A stretch of 64,000 bases of DNA from Campanula takesimana (lineage: Eukaryota; Streptophyta; Magnoliopsida; Asterales; Campanulaceae). The stretch spans positions 372,001 through 436,000 of the forward strand of contig JAOWBW010000254.1 of NCBI GenBank assembly GCA_026119855.1, read 5' to 3'. The position numbers and the translations under genes were made by a program. The notes beneath the pieces are model-generated. The model saw nothing but the letters and a program-made list of their open reading frames with translations. It was not told the origin of the DNA and made no database searches. Shown piece by piece: positions 1-9,348 of this stretch (positions are counted from its first letter, which is position 1; the number at the start of each line of letters is the position of its first letter).

Positions 1-93
1 TTCTTCCCTATGCATTCGTTCTTGCTAGTTCTAGTCCTCTCCAGTCTCACCCATACATATACATATACATATACAAATATATATAAATATATA

Positions 94-1013
94 CTCCCTC
101 CGTTTCATGTCACTTTGAGACTTATTTTCTTTTATGTCTGTTCCTGTAGGAGTCAGTCATTTCTCGATTGCTATATCCGAGATATGCTTTGAGATTTCCT
201 AGATTTACCTCAGTTTTAGATTATATTGTTTCCTTAGTTTTAGTTGATTTAGTTTCCTAGTTGATTTACTTTCCTTATTTCTAGGTAGTACAAGTAGTAT
301 AAATAGGGCTCTTGTACACAGTTATTATTCAATCAAGAAGAGTTATTATTCAATCAAGAAGTTTAAGAAAAGTTCATTCATCAATAAGAAAGATGAAATT
401 TCTCTTCTTGTTCATCCTTCTCTACGCCAAATTTATCATGGCATCAGAGCTGTGTTAATGATCAAAAATCGCTTCCGCATATGTTATTTTGTCTTTGTTT
501 TCAGAATTTTTTGTTCGGTTCCTTTTTTTTTTTTTTTTTTTTTTTTATTCTTTATGAAATAAACAATGTTTGAATTATATTCTTGATTCATAAAAAGATT
601 ACAAGACTCCTCTATTTATACTAGATCTACTACCTAGAAATAAGGAAAGTAAATCAACTAGGAAACTAAATCAACTAAAACTAAGGAAACAATATAATCT
701 AAAACTGAGGTAAATCTAGGAAATCTCAAAGCATATATCGGATATAGCAATCGAGATATGACTGACTCCTACAGTTCCACGTGACTTAAGACTGTCCAAA
801 ATGGTAAATAATCTTTACTATTCTTCCCACTCAATTTCTCTCTTACTTTACTTTTACACTCACAACACCAATCAATTTACTATTCTTCCACTCATTCTCT
901 CTCCTATTTAATTTTTCATACTCACAAACTTCTCCTCCCACTATTTCTCTCTCTTACTTTTCTTAATTTGTGTGATAAAATTTTTGGTCTCAAGTGACAT
1001 GAAACGGAGAGAG
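94..1013. mobile_element. Stowaway-type MITE, interrupted
   Basis: The ends are inverted repeats: CTCCCTCCGTTTCATGTCAC at the left and its near-complement ending in CGGAGAGAG at the right, flanked by TA on both sides. These are the hallmarks of Stowaway (Tc1/mariner-derived) MITEs. The intact element would be about 290 bp. It is stretched to 920 bp because another element (145-773) inserted into its left half. Confidence 0.85.
145..773. mobile_element. Small LTR-element derivative with inverted LTRs
   Basis: The left part (145-438) reads like an LTR: it starts TGTAGGAGTCAG, has a TATA-like tataaatagg, ends in ATCA, and is followed directly by tggcatcagagc (439-450). That string closely matches the primer-binding site for initiator-Met tRNA. 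The right part (about 547-773) is the same LTR 5' region in inverse orientation, ending ...GACTCCTACA. A run of about 25 T's (521-546) separates them, which reads as a poly(A) tail on the minus strand. The insert is flanked by GTTCC at 140-144 and 774-778, and GTTCC occurs again at 518-522. No protein is encoded. Size and PBS suggest a TRIM/LARD-like element, but two LTRs in inverted orientation are abnormal. Confidence 0.7.
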
Positions 1014-1015
1014 TA

Positions 1016-1429
1016 TATAGAAAGAGAGGGGTTCAGGTTTTGATGAGTTTAATACTACTCATTGTTTCAATATGGAGAAAACTGTATGGGTATCGTCTAC
1101 AATGTCTGACGTCTGGGAGTGTCAAAGGGCATGGTGTCTTATGTTAATTGCTTTAAAGCTTTATATTCCACCCGTAACCGAAAGAAAATCTCACTTTTCG
1201 ATAGTCTATTTGATTGAACTTCAACAAAATATTTAAGAAAATATAATTCTCCTTGTTGAAGTTTTAAAACTTACAATTGATATATTATTAAAAATATAAT
1301 TAGTAAACCTTTTAAACTTTCATTAAAATAATTTTATTATTATAAATTATAGGTAAAAATTCAATCAAATCAACAACTAAAGAAATGGAATAATCATATT
1401 CAAGACAAAGTGAGTATTTTTTCTTAGCA
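1016..1429. other. AT-rich spacer, no feature seen
   Basis: No coding potential, recognisable repeat end or RNA gene is visible between the Stowaway MITE and the decayed copia LTR that follows. Confidence 0.5.
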
Positions 1430-3012
1430 CCAAAATGTAAAGGATTTGCAAAAGCATGATTTTATTATTCACATATGAACAAATATATATAGGTTACAAG
1501 AAGAGATAAATATGACAAATATTATCTACCTAAATTACAAGGTAAAATCTTCTAATTCTATACAAAGTTTGAGTACACAAAGAAAAAGTAGAGAGCAAGT
1601 TAAGGGGAAGATTGAGACAGATCTAGAGGATCCGTAATATCCTTATCATGCCCCCGCAAGACGGACGTTCTTTAGAGAAGACCGATCTTGAACAAGAGGA
1701 AATGGAACCGTGTACGAGAAAGTGGTTTCATCAAAGCATCGACAAGCTGATCTCCACCTGATATATGTTGAACCAGTAGAGCTCCGAGTTGGACTTGTTC
1801 ACGGACAAAGTGAAAGGAGAGAGCCACATGTTTTATGCGAGAGTGGAAATCTGGGTTTGCCGAGTTGTGAGTAGCACCAAGGTTGTCACAGTAGATGACC
1901 GGTGGTTAAGAGAGAGTGACCCTGAGTTCAGAGAGGAAATTTTGAACCTATAGGAGTTCGGCTATGGCATCAACAACTCCACGAAATTCAGCCTCTGTTG
2001 ATCACCTTGCAAGAGTTCTCTGTTTCTTGTATGACCAGACAATATGATTGCGACCAAGATATACTAGAAGGTCGGAGGTAAAGACGTAATTATTTTTGTC
2101 ACTGGCTCAATCAACATCACAGAATGCATGAAGAGTAGCGGGAGTATCACGAAAGAGTTGGAGACCCATGTGAAGGGTGTTGTGAAGATACCTTAGAAGG
2201 CGTTTTAAAGCATGCCAGTGAATTTCTTGAGGCTGGTGGAGAAATTGGGCTAGTTTATTGACTGAGTAAGAGATATCAGATCGGGTGAGAGACAGATATT
2301 GAAGACTACCAACAATAGCACGGTAATCAGTGAGATTACACGGGGGAGAGAAAGGTGTGAAGGTAAGGGGAGACACTCGGCCATGGGGGTGGGGGTAGGG
2401 GTAGGGTTTTGAGTATATCATATTGTGACGACTGAGAAGATCATGAATATATTTAGATTGAGAGAGAAGAAGACCATGTTGATTGGGTGTGACTTCGACA
2501 CCAAGAAAGTAGGGGAGTTGGCCAAGGTCTTTTAAGGAGAATCGAGTGGCAAGACTAGTGAGGAATGAAGACAGAAGAGGGGCGGAGGAACCAGTGACTA
2601 TAATATCATCAACATAGACTAAGAGGTAGAGTTGATGAGATCGGTGAGTGTAGAGAAATAAGGAGGGGTCGGCAGAAGAGGACCAAAAACATAAGAAAAG
2701 AGGAAGGTTTTGAGTTCATTATATCATGCTCGAGGGGTTTGTTTGAGACCATAGATGGCCTTGGTAAGACGGCAGACATGGTTGGGAGAGGATTCATCAA
2801 TGAGTCCGAGTGGTTGTTTCATAAAGACTGTTTCTTGGAGGGAGCCTTGAAGGAAGGCATTATTAATGTCAAGTTGGCGAAGAGACCAACCTTGGCTGAG
2901 AGCAAGGGAGAGAAGAAGACGGACACTGATGGGTTTAACTACAAGACTGAATGTGTTGGAGTAGTCAATGTCAGGTTGTTGATAAAATCCTTTAGCAACA
3001 AGGCGGGCTTTG
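1430..3012 (-). mobile_element. Ty1/copia element B, 3' part (decayed)
   Basis: Read on the minus strand this is the C-terminal half of a copia pol. The reverse transcriptase part matches RLLLSLALSQGWSLRQLDIN (near 2,880) and IYGLKQTPRA, and is followed by the YLSLTRSDISYSVNKLAQF block (near 2,290) and a degenerate RNase H up to about 1,650. Stops and frameshifts break it throughout. A likely 3' LTR lies at about 1,430-1,648, next to the purine-rich tract gcgggggcatga on the minus strand. The 5' continuation resumes at 7,828 because copia A inserted here. It belongs to the same broad family as copias A and C. Confidence 0.8.
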
Positions 3013-3325
3013 TAAAGAGAAAATGGCAAAAGATACTTTTCATTGATGGAGTTACTCAATATATATACAAGTAATCCTAGGGTTTCTTAACAGAGGATAT
3101 GCACAATCTCCTAATCTATACAAGAGATAATATCAATCTTTACATTTGAAATGAAGATATTTACTAAATATAACAAACTATGATATGGAATGATCCTGTG
3201 GGTCCGGATCATGTGATCCGGATGTTTCGGGTGGTGATGGTGCGGTCGATGGTGCGGTCGGTGATGCGGTCGATGGTGCGGTCGGTGTTGCGGTCGGACA
3301 TGCGGTCGATGATGAATTCTTTACA
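3013..3325 (-). repeat. 3' LTR of copia A
   Basis: Direct repeat of 7,539-7,827. It is longer by one extra 24-bp unit of a GGTGCGGTCG-rich minisatellite at 3,237-3,310. The pol reading frame runs about 150 bp into this LTR before its stop at 3,178. Confidence 0.9.
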
Positions 3326-4818
3326 CGCCCCCGCAAGAGGGACGATCCAAGAGTAAGTCCGATCTTGGAGATTAATGCTGTGAACTGGGTACGAGGTAGA
3401 GGTTTGGTGAGGGCGTCTGCAAGTTGATCCTTGCCGGAGATATGCTGAACTCGAATGCTTCCAAGCTGAACCTGTTCTCGAACAAAATGAAAGGCAAGGG
3501 CAAGATGCTTCATACGAGAGTGGAAAACCGGATTAGCAGAGTAGGTGGTGGCCCCAAGATTATCAGAGTAGATCACCGGGGAAGAGGAGAGAGAAAGACG
3601 AAGTTCAGAGAGAAGGTTGGTAACCCAAAGAACTTCAGCAGTAGTGGTAGCAATAGCCCGAAATTCGGCCTCAGTGGAGGACCGAGCAATGGCCCGTTGT
3701 TTCTTGGAGGACCAGGAGATGGGGTTCCTGCCAAGATACACGATGAAACCGGTGGTGGAGATGAAATCGTCTTTGTCACCAGCCCAATCGGCGTCACAAA
3801 AAGTATGAAGAGATGTAGGTGAGGATTTATAGAGATGAAGACCGAGATGAATTGTACCATGAAGGTAGCGAAGAAGACGTTTTAGTATAGTCCAGTGTGA
3901 TTCTTGAGGGTAATGTAAGAATTGGGCAAGTTTGTTTACCGTAAAGGCAATGTCAGGACGGGTGAGGGAGAGGTACTGGAGACTGCCAATGAGAGCACGA
4001 TACTCCGAGGGGTTATAAATAGGTGTGCGAAGGGTAGCCGAGAGGGGTGGGTAAGTGGCCATGGGAGTGGGAGAAGGCTTAGAGTAAAGCATATCATGTT
4101 TGGTAAGAAGGTCAGTGATGTATTTGGACTGGGTGAGGAGGAGGCCGTTAGAGGTAGGGGTGACTTCGATGCCAAGAAAGAAGGAGAGGGGACCGAGATC
4201 TTTGAGAGAAAAGTGAGAGGAAATGCTTGTGATGAAGGAGGTGAGAAAAGTGGCGGAGGGACCAATGATGATAATGTCGTCAACATAAACAAGAAGAAGA
4301 AGGGAGTAGGAGTTTTTGTTGTAAATAAATAGAGACGGATCAGCAATAGAGGAGGTGAAGCCAAAAGAGAGAAGAAAGGATTTAAGAGCAGTGTACCAGG
4401 CCCTAGGGGCTTGTTTGAGGCCATAGATAGCTTTTGAGAGGCGGCAAACGTGAGATGGGTGGGTGGTACTTTCAAAACCCAGGGGTTGAGACATGTAGAC
4501 TGTTTCAGAGAGATGACCTTGGAGAAAGGCATTATTGATGTCTAGTTGACGGAGTGGCCAACCGTGGGTGATGGCAAGAGAGAGGATAAGACGGATGGTT
4601 ACAGGTTTGACAACAGGACTGAAGGTTTCGGAGTAATCAAGGCCAGGTCTTTGATGGAACCCTTTGGCAAAAAGGCGAGCTTTATATTTGTGGATGGAGT
4701 TGTCTGGGTTGTATTTGATCCGGAAGACCCATTTACACCCGACGATGTTGGGTGCCTGATGGGAAGGCACAAGAGTCCAGGTGTTATTACGGAGAAGGGC
4801 ATTGTATTCGTCAAGCAT
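3178..4818 (-). CDS. copia A reverse transcriptase-RNase H
   Basis: An open 546-codon frame. It holds the copia RT from VGCKWVFRIKYN (about residue 26) through LDINNAFLQG (92-101), IYGLKQAPRAW (131-141) and the catalytic YVDD (178-181). RNase H follows, with FCDADWAGDKDD (about 340), STEAEF and the terminal block QLADALTKPLPR. The last ~50 residues are a Thr/Ala/Pro/Ser-rich tail encoded by the minisatellite in the 3' LTR, which is not part of the family core. The reading frame upstream (linker and integrase) is shifted, so this is a fragment of a broken polyprotein rather than an independent gene. Confidence 0.85.
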   Translation of the reverse strand: MLDEYNALLRNNTWTLVPSHQAPNIVGCKWVFRIKYNPDNSIHKYKARLFAKGFHQRPGLDYSETFSPVVKPVTIRLILSLAITHGWPLRQLDINNAFLQGHLSETVYMSQPLGFESTTHPSHVCRLSKAIYGLKQAPRAWYTALKSFLLSFGFTSSIADPSLFIYNKNSYSLLLLVYVDDIIIIGPSATFLTSFITSISSHFSLKDLGPLSFFLGIEVTPTSNGLLLTQSKYITDLLTKHDMLYSKPSPTPMATYPPLSATLRTPIYNPSEYRALIGSLQYLSLTRPDIAFTVNKLAQFLHYPQESHWTILKRLLRYLHGTIHLGLHLYKSSPTSLHTFCDADWAGDKDDFISTTGFIVYLGRNPISWSSKKQRAIARSSTEAEFRAIATTTAEVLWVTNLLSELRLSLSSSPVIYSDNLGATTYSANPVFHSRMKHLALAFHFVREQVQLGSIRVQHISGKDQLADALTKPLPRTQFTALISKIGLTLGSSLLRGRVKNSSSTACPTATPTAPSTASPTAPSTAPSPPETSGSHDPDPQDHSIS

Positions 4819-6023
4819 AGCAGTGAGGGGTGGAGAGGGCTTGTTTGGTGGTGGTAGGAAGGGCGGTGGGGGAGGAAAGAGTGGTGAGATTGGCGTATTT
4901 GGGGTTGGGTTTACTTATGTTGTTGGACAGTCGGGTGATGATAGAGCGGGTGTGGGTAAGAGGATTAGAGGGTGGGGGTGATGATGCGGTCGATGGTGCG
5001 GTCGGTGTTGCGGTCGATGGTGCGGTCGGGTTGGGAGGGTGGTCGGTCGAATGGGGTGGGGGTGCGGTAGAGTCAGTTTGGGGAGGTGCGGTCGGGTTGG
5101 GTGGAGGTGCGGTCGAGGTGGGGGCTGTAGTGGGGGAAGGTGGTGGAGTGATCAGTTGAAGAGAGAGATGGCACCATTCGGAAGAAGACAAAGAGGGAGG
5201 GGAGGTGGAGGTTTTGTTGAGAGAGGGGTAGGGAAAGATAGTTTCAACAAACTGGACATGGCGAGAGGTGTAGAGTCGATTTGTAGATGGCTCGAAGCAG
5301 TGATAAGCACTTTGGGATGGAGAGTAGCCAACAAAGATGCATGGGGCTGATTTGGGAGCAAGTTTATGAGATGTATAAGGGCGAAGCCACGGGTAACAGA
5401 GACACCCAAAGGAGCGAAGTTTGGAGTAGTTGGGTGGAGTGCGGAAGAGGCGGAGATATGGGGAGTCATGTTGGAGTGTAGGAGTGGGAAGTCGATTGAT
5501 GAGGTAGACAGCTGTGATGAAGGCATGAGACCAAAATGAGAGTGGTAGTTGGGCATGAGAAAGAAGGGCAAGACCGGTTTCGACAATGTGAAGATGTCGG
5601 CGTTCGGCAAAGCCGTTGTGTTCAGGAGTGTGGGGTGGGGAGGTAAGGTGAGAGATCCCTTCTTGTAAAAGAGAGGGAGTGAGTTTGAGATACTCGCCAC
5701 CATTGTCAGAGAAGAACTGTCGGATAGGGCGAGAGAAGTATTTTTCGACAAGGTTTTTGAACCTATAAAAGGTCGGGTAGGTGTCGGATTTATTTTTGAG
5801 AGGGTATAGCCATGTGTATTTTGTATAGTGGTCAACGAAAATGACATAGTATTTATAGTTGTCATATGAGTAAACAGGTGAGGTCCATACATCAGAGAAG
5901 ATAAGATCAAGAGGTGCAGTGGAGTGAAGAGTAGAGATAGAAAAGGGAAGTTTATGACTTTTATTGATTTTGCAAGCATTACAATGAGAAATAGAACTAG
6001 GAGGAATGGATAAAGAAAACTGT
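4811..6023 (-). pseudogene. copia A integrase and linker, frameshifted
   Basis: Minus-strand translation in mixed frames gives the integrase core: a DVWTSP block near 5,890, SDNGGEYLKLTPS near 5,700, PPHTPEHNGFAERR near 5,620 and the FVGYSP box near 5,330. A low-complexity Thr/Ala/Pro linker (4,830-5,150) rich in TAPSTA repeats joins it to RT. The frame changes after the gag-protease ORF stops at 6,024. It changes again near 4,820, where a short deletion removes the Trp-Arg-Asp equivalent seen in copia C and puts RT in another frame. Confidence 0.8.
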
Positions 6024-7478
6024 CTATCTAAGAGGGAAACAATAGGGGGAGGGGTGGCCTAGTCTATGGTGCCAAGATGATAGTGTTGAGGAGGCTGCAA
6101 CATGAGCTTGTGGAGAGGGAGGAGTCCAAAGGTAGACGCCACGATCAAGGGTGCCTTGGAGAAGAACGTTGTTGGTCGAGATTGCCTTAATAAGAAAGGA
6201 AGATTGTGAGAACTCAACAGTGGCATGATTATCTTTGCAAAATTGAGATACTGAAAGAATGTTACGAGAGATACGAGGAACATGTAGAACATTGTTGAAA
6301 ATGAGAGAGGAAGAAGGAAGAGTAAGAGAGAAGGAACCTATGTTGGATATGGGAAGAGCAGTGCCATCACCAATGAGAACATCATCACTACCATTATAGG
6401 GGTGATGGAGAGAGAGGTTGGAGAGGTCACTAGTGATATGATGAGTGGCACCACTGTCCATTAGCCAAGAAACTGGAGGGGGCGGGGTAGGAGCGGTGGC
6501 GGTGTTGGCTTGTGCGGTTGGAGCGGTGGACTGACGTGGGCGACGGTTGGAGGTAGGGGGTGGGGGAAACGTGACGTTTGGGTAGTCACGGCGGAATTGG
6601 CGACACTCAGAGATGACATGGCCAATGTAGCGACAATATTGACACTTACCTTTAAAGGTAGTAGGGGAGGAGGAGTGGGCGGAGGGAGTGGTGGGTGTGG
6701 GTAGAAGGGGTGGAGGATTATGTGGGCGGGGAGTAGATCGGGGTTGGAACTGAGCAGCGTGGGCAGTCATTGGAAGAGTAGGGTTGGAGTTCTGATGTGC
6801 GGCCGGGTTAGGGTTTTGGTGTTTGAGGGTGAGCTCATGGTGAAGAAGCTTTTCGTGGAGAGCTTCAAAGGATATGGGGTTGCCACGAGCACGGACAGAG
6901 TCAATAATGGATTTGTAGGGTTCATAGTCAAGGCCTTGAAGAATTTTGGCTATGATGCCTTCGGAATCCATGGGTTTTCCAAGAATAGCAAGTTTGTCAG
7001 TGGTTGTTTTGATTGACTGCATGTAGTCGGTGATTGATAGTGAGGCTTTGGTGATGGAGGCAAGGTGATCTTTGAGTTGGAGAATGTGGCCACGGGAGGG
7101 ATTGGCATAGGTTGATTGAAGAGTGGCCCAGGCTTCATGAGAGGTTTTTGCTTGGTAAACAAGGGGTGCTACTGCAGTGTCAAGGGTGCCAAGAAGGGCA
7201 CCAAGGATGAGTCGGTCTTGACGTTGCCAGGTGATATGGGCTGGGTTTGCGGTGGTTTTGGCGTCGGTGGTGATTGTTTCGGGTGGGATGGGGTAGGAAC
7301 CATCAACATACTTGAGAAGGTCTAATCCAAAGAGAAGAGAGGTAAGTTGGGATGCCCAGGCAAGATAGGTTAAAGGTGTGAGCATTTTGCAGTTGGAGAG
7401 GTCGACAAGAATAAGAGGGTTGTTGGGGTCGGCGGGGTTGTGAAGGTAGGAGGAGGAAGAAGCACCGGAGTTGGTCAT
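6024..7478 (-). CDS. copia A gag-protease-pre-integrase
   Basis: An open frame of 484 codons starting MTNSGASSSS. The N-terminal half is a copia gag domain (LVDLSNCKMLTPLTYLAWAS and FGLDLLKYVDGS early on). A CCHC zinc knuckle CQYCRYIGHVISEC sits near residue 290, the aspartic protease motif WLMDSGATHHI near 345, and a GAG-pre-integrase histidine motif WHHRLGHPSP at the C-terminus, where the frame ends early. Capsid-like particle assembly and proteolysis are the family roles. The start is taken as the first ATG after the primer-binding site. Confidence 0.85.
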   Translation of the reverse strand: MTNSGASSSSYLHNPADPNNPLILVDLSNCKMLTPLTYLAWASQLTSLLFGLDLLKYVDGSYPIPPETITTDAKTTANPAHITWQRQDRLILGALLGTLDTAVAPLVYQAKTSHEAWATLQSTYANPSRGHILQLKDHLASITKASLSITDYMQSIKTTTDKLAILGKPMDSEGIIAKILQGLDYEPYKSIIDSVRARGNPISFEALHEKLLHHELTLKHQNPNPAAHQNSNPTLPMTAHAAQFQPRSTPRPHNPPPLLPTPTTPSAHSSSPTTFKGKCQYCRYIGHVISECRQFRRDYPNVTFPPPPTSNRRPRQSTAPTAQANTATAPTPPPPVSWLMDSGATHHITSDLSNLSLHHPYNGSDDVLIGDGTALPISNIGSFSLTLPSSSLIFNNVLHVPRISRNILSVSQFCKDNHATVEFSQSSFLIKAISTNNVLLQGTLDRGVYLWTPPSPQAHVAASSTLSSWHHRLGHPSPYCFPLR

Positions 7479-7538
7479 GGTGGGAGACGGCCAAAGAAAA
7501 TAAGAAATGTGTTTGGATCGATTAGGGTTCTGGTACCA

Positions 7539-7827
7539 TAAAGAGAAAATGGCAAAAGATACTTTTCATTGATGGAGTTACACAATATATATACAAGTGA
7601 TCCTAGGGTTTCTTAACAGAGGATATGCACAATCTCCTAATCTATACAAGAGATAATATCAATCTTTACATTTGAAATGAAGATATTTACTAAATATAAC
7701 AAACTATGATATGGAATGATCCTGTGGGTCCGGATCATGTGATCCGGATGTTTCGGGTGGTGATGGTGCGGTCGATGGTGCGGTCGGTGTTGCGGTCGGA
7801 CATGCGGTCGATGATGAATTCTTTACA
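7539..7827 (-). repeat. 5' LTR of copia A
   Basis: Direct repeat of 3,013-3,325. Next to it at 7,525-7,538 the minus strand reads TGGTACCAGAACCC, a diverged initiator-Met-tRNA-type primer-binding site. Confidence 0.9.
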
Positions 7828-8100
7828 CTTTGTACTAGTGAATGGTGTTGTTCGGGTTGTATTTGATTAGAAAGAATTGTTAAGGAACAAATATAAGTAC
7901 AGACTAGAAAAGAATCATAAAGAAAGAATTGTTAAGGAACAAATATAAGTACAGACTAGAAAAGAATCATAAAGAACTGTGATTTGGATAACACCAATAG
8001 TTATACCCCTCCGCCTTGAAATATATGTGCATTTAACTTGTCTTGATTTTAAAGAAATGAGTTCTAGTATGTGTTCTAGTAGTTGTTTGCTTATTGATTG
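7828..8100. repeat. copia B remnant and 52-bp tandem duplication
   Basis: Bases 7,828-7,868 continue the copia B RT region interrupted by copia A (compare 21,255-21,295). A direct tandem duplication with period 52 bp follows (units starting at 7,871 and 7,923, each beginning aaagaattgttaagg). The rest has no recognisable content. Confidence 0.7.
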
Positions 8101-8102
8101 TA

Positions 8103-8418
8103 CTCCCTCCGTCTCAGTTTAAGGTTCTTAGTTTGATTATGCACGTTTATTAAGAAACTAAGGCAAAAGCAAAGTAAATGAGTCAACCACAAGTAGAGAG
8201 TGAAGAATATAAATGTCCAAAACACTATTTATGGAGCAAGTGGGTGAAAGTAAGTTGGGTAAGTAATGATTTATTTTTTTTTAATTAAATGAACTTTTTG
8301 AGGGCAAGATTCTCCAAAGCACTATTCATTCTTTTCCATTTATGGAATAAAACAACTAAAAACCTTAAACTGGGACAGACCAAAAAGGAAAGTAAGAACC
8401 TTAAACTGGGACGGGGAG
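8103..8418. mobile_element. Stowaway-type MITE at the duplication edge
   Basis: Starts TA-CTCCCTCCGTCTCAGTTTAAG and ends with the near-complement cttaaactgggacggggag. The corresponding part of the second copy (41,317-41,590) lacks the left terminus and has lost most of the right one. The duplicated region therefore begins inside this MITE, near 8,150. Confidence 0.7.
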
Positions 8419-8525
8419 CAACATATTACAATTTCACTAAAAAAAAAATCTTATTTAAAAGAGAACATTTATTATAGATGTACAGTTAAAAAAGTGTGAT
8501 ATTTATTATGAGATAGGAGAGCATA

Positions 8526-8762
8526 CTCCCTCCGTCCCACTCGAATTAGGATTCTTGGTCAATCTAATTATACTTTGACCAATAATTTGAAAAAAAAATA
8601 ATTATCTTAATGAAAATCTAAAAATAGTTATTGAATTTATTAGTAACCGTGATACCATAACAATTTTTAAATTTTTATTAGCGTCATTATTTTTCTTCAA
8701 AGTATTGGTCAAAGTATAATTAGATTGACCAAGAAGGCTAACTCGAGTGAGGACGGAGGGAG
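8526..8762. mobile_element. Stowaway MITE present only in copy 1
   Basis: Inverted termini CTCCCTCCGTCCCACTCGA and GAGTGAGGACGGAGGGAG, flanked by TA (8,524-8,525 and 8,763-8,764). The matching site in copy 2 (41,682-41,690, gagagcatatattac) is empty and keeps a single TA. Arms of about 60 bp are complementary (tcaatctaattatactttga and its complement). Confidence 0.95.
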
Positions 8763-8789
8763 TATATTACAATGGCGAGTGTGCACAAT

Positions 8790-9348
8790 GAACAAGTAGT
8801 CAGTTTCCCATCAATGTTTGATTCCCATTCTATTTTTGGTGAAACTGGTCAAGTCTTAAAACAGTGAAACCAAGACAAACAATTGCCTGTTGTTTATCTC
8901 TCACATCATGAGTTTGCCAATTCAAACTTTGAGAATGATTCCGAAATTATACAAACTATGAGGGCCTTTCTAAACTTACCTTAAATAGCAAGGGTGTTAA
9001 ATGATATTGAACCAACTTCGCTTACGTTGCAAAGTATCCCGTTCGCTAACGTCAGCATCACGTGCCAAGAGTGGCCCGTCTTCGCACGAGACATCAACGT
9101 CCAATTGAGAATTCTCATCCAATAGAAAATCGACAACGTGTCCGATAAAACCACCTGGTTTTGCAAAACCACCAAATCTGAACCGCTCTCCTCCAAACTA
9201 ATAGTACAATCAATACAGTGTAGAGAGAGAGAGAGAATAAATACAATTTGGAAAAAGAAACTGAACCGAATCATTCATATGAATTTTTCCATATTTTCAC
9301 ATTACAAAAACAGGAAGAATCTGTTTGGTTTGGTTTGAAATTTGATTA
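8790..9348 (+). promoter_or_regulatory. Promoter and 5' UTR of the FUL-like gene
   Basis: The region upstream of the ATG is matched base for base by 41,717-42,275 upstream of the second exon 1. It holds five ACGT cores within 116 bp (9,024, 9,049, 9,060, 9,097 and 9,136). One of these is a perfect G-box CACGTG at 9,059-9,064, preceded by AACGTCA. ACGT cores are bZIP-type sites, including those of FD-type factors that act with florigen on AP1/FUL genes in other plants. A (GA)n stretch (9,221-9,234) with an aataaataca box may mark the core promoter. Transcription start and factor binding are inference. Confidence 0.6.

Larger units (their letters stand above)
3013..7827 (-). mobile_element. Ty1/copia element A, full length, nested in copia B
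   Basis: It is bounded by two direct LTRs (3,013-3,325 and 7,539-7,827) and by a 5-bp target duplication CTTTG (3,008-3,012 and 7,828-7,832). On the minus strand the order is 5' LTR, primer-binding site TGGTACCAGAACC next to the LTR, gag, protease, integrase, reverse transcriptase, RNase H, then a purine-rich tract and the 3' LTR, which is copia order. LTR ends are TGTAAAG...CTTTA on the minus strand. The target is the RT region of copia B, so A is younger than B. A is not autonomous, because its integrase frame is broken. Confidence 0.92.

Noticed and set aside
3424..5350. Long + strand open frames over the copia A pol
   Set aside because: They lie opposite a recognisable RT/RNase H frame and have Gly/Arg/Glu-biased composition typical of the complement of coding DNA.
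8981..9274. 97-codon minus-strand ORF identical in both copies (also 41,908-42,201)
   Set aside because: Its identity is explained by the conserved promoter. It has no recognisable domain and overlaps the 5' UTR of the MADS gene.
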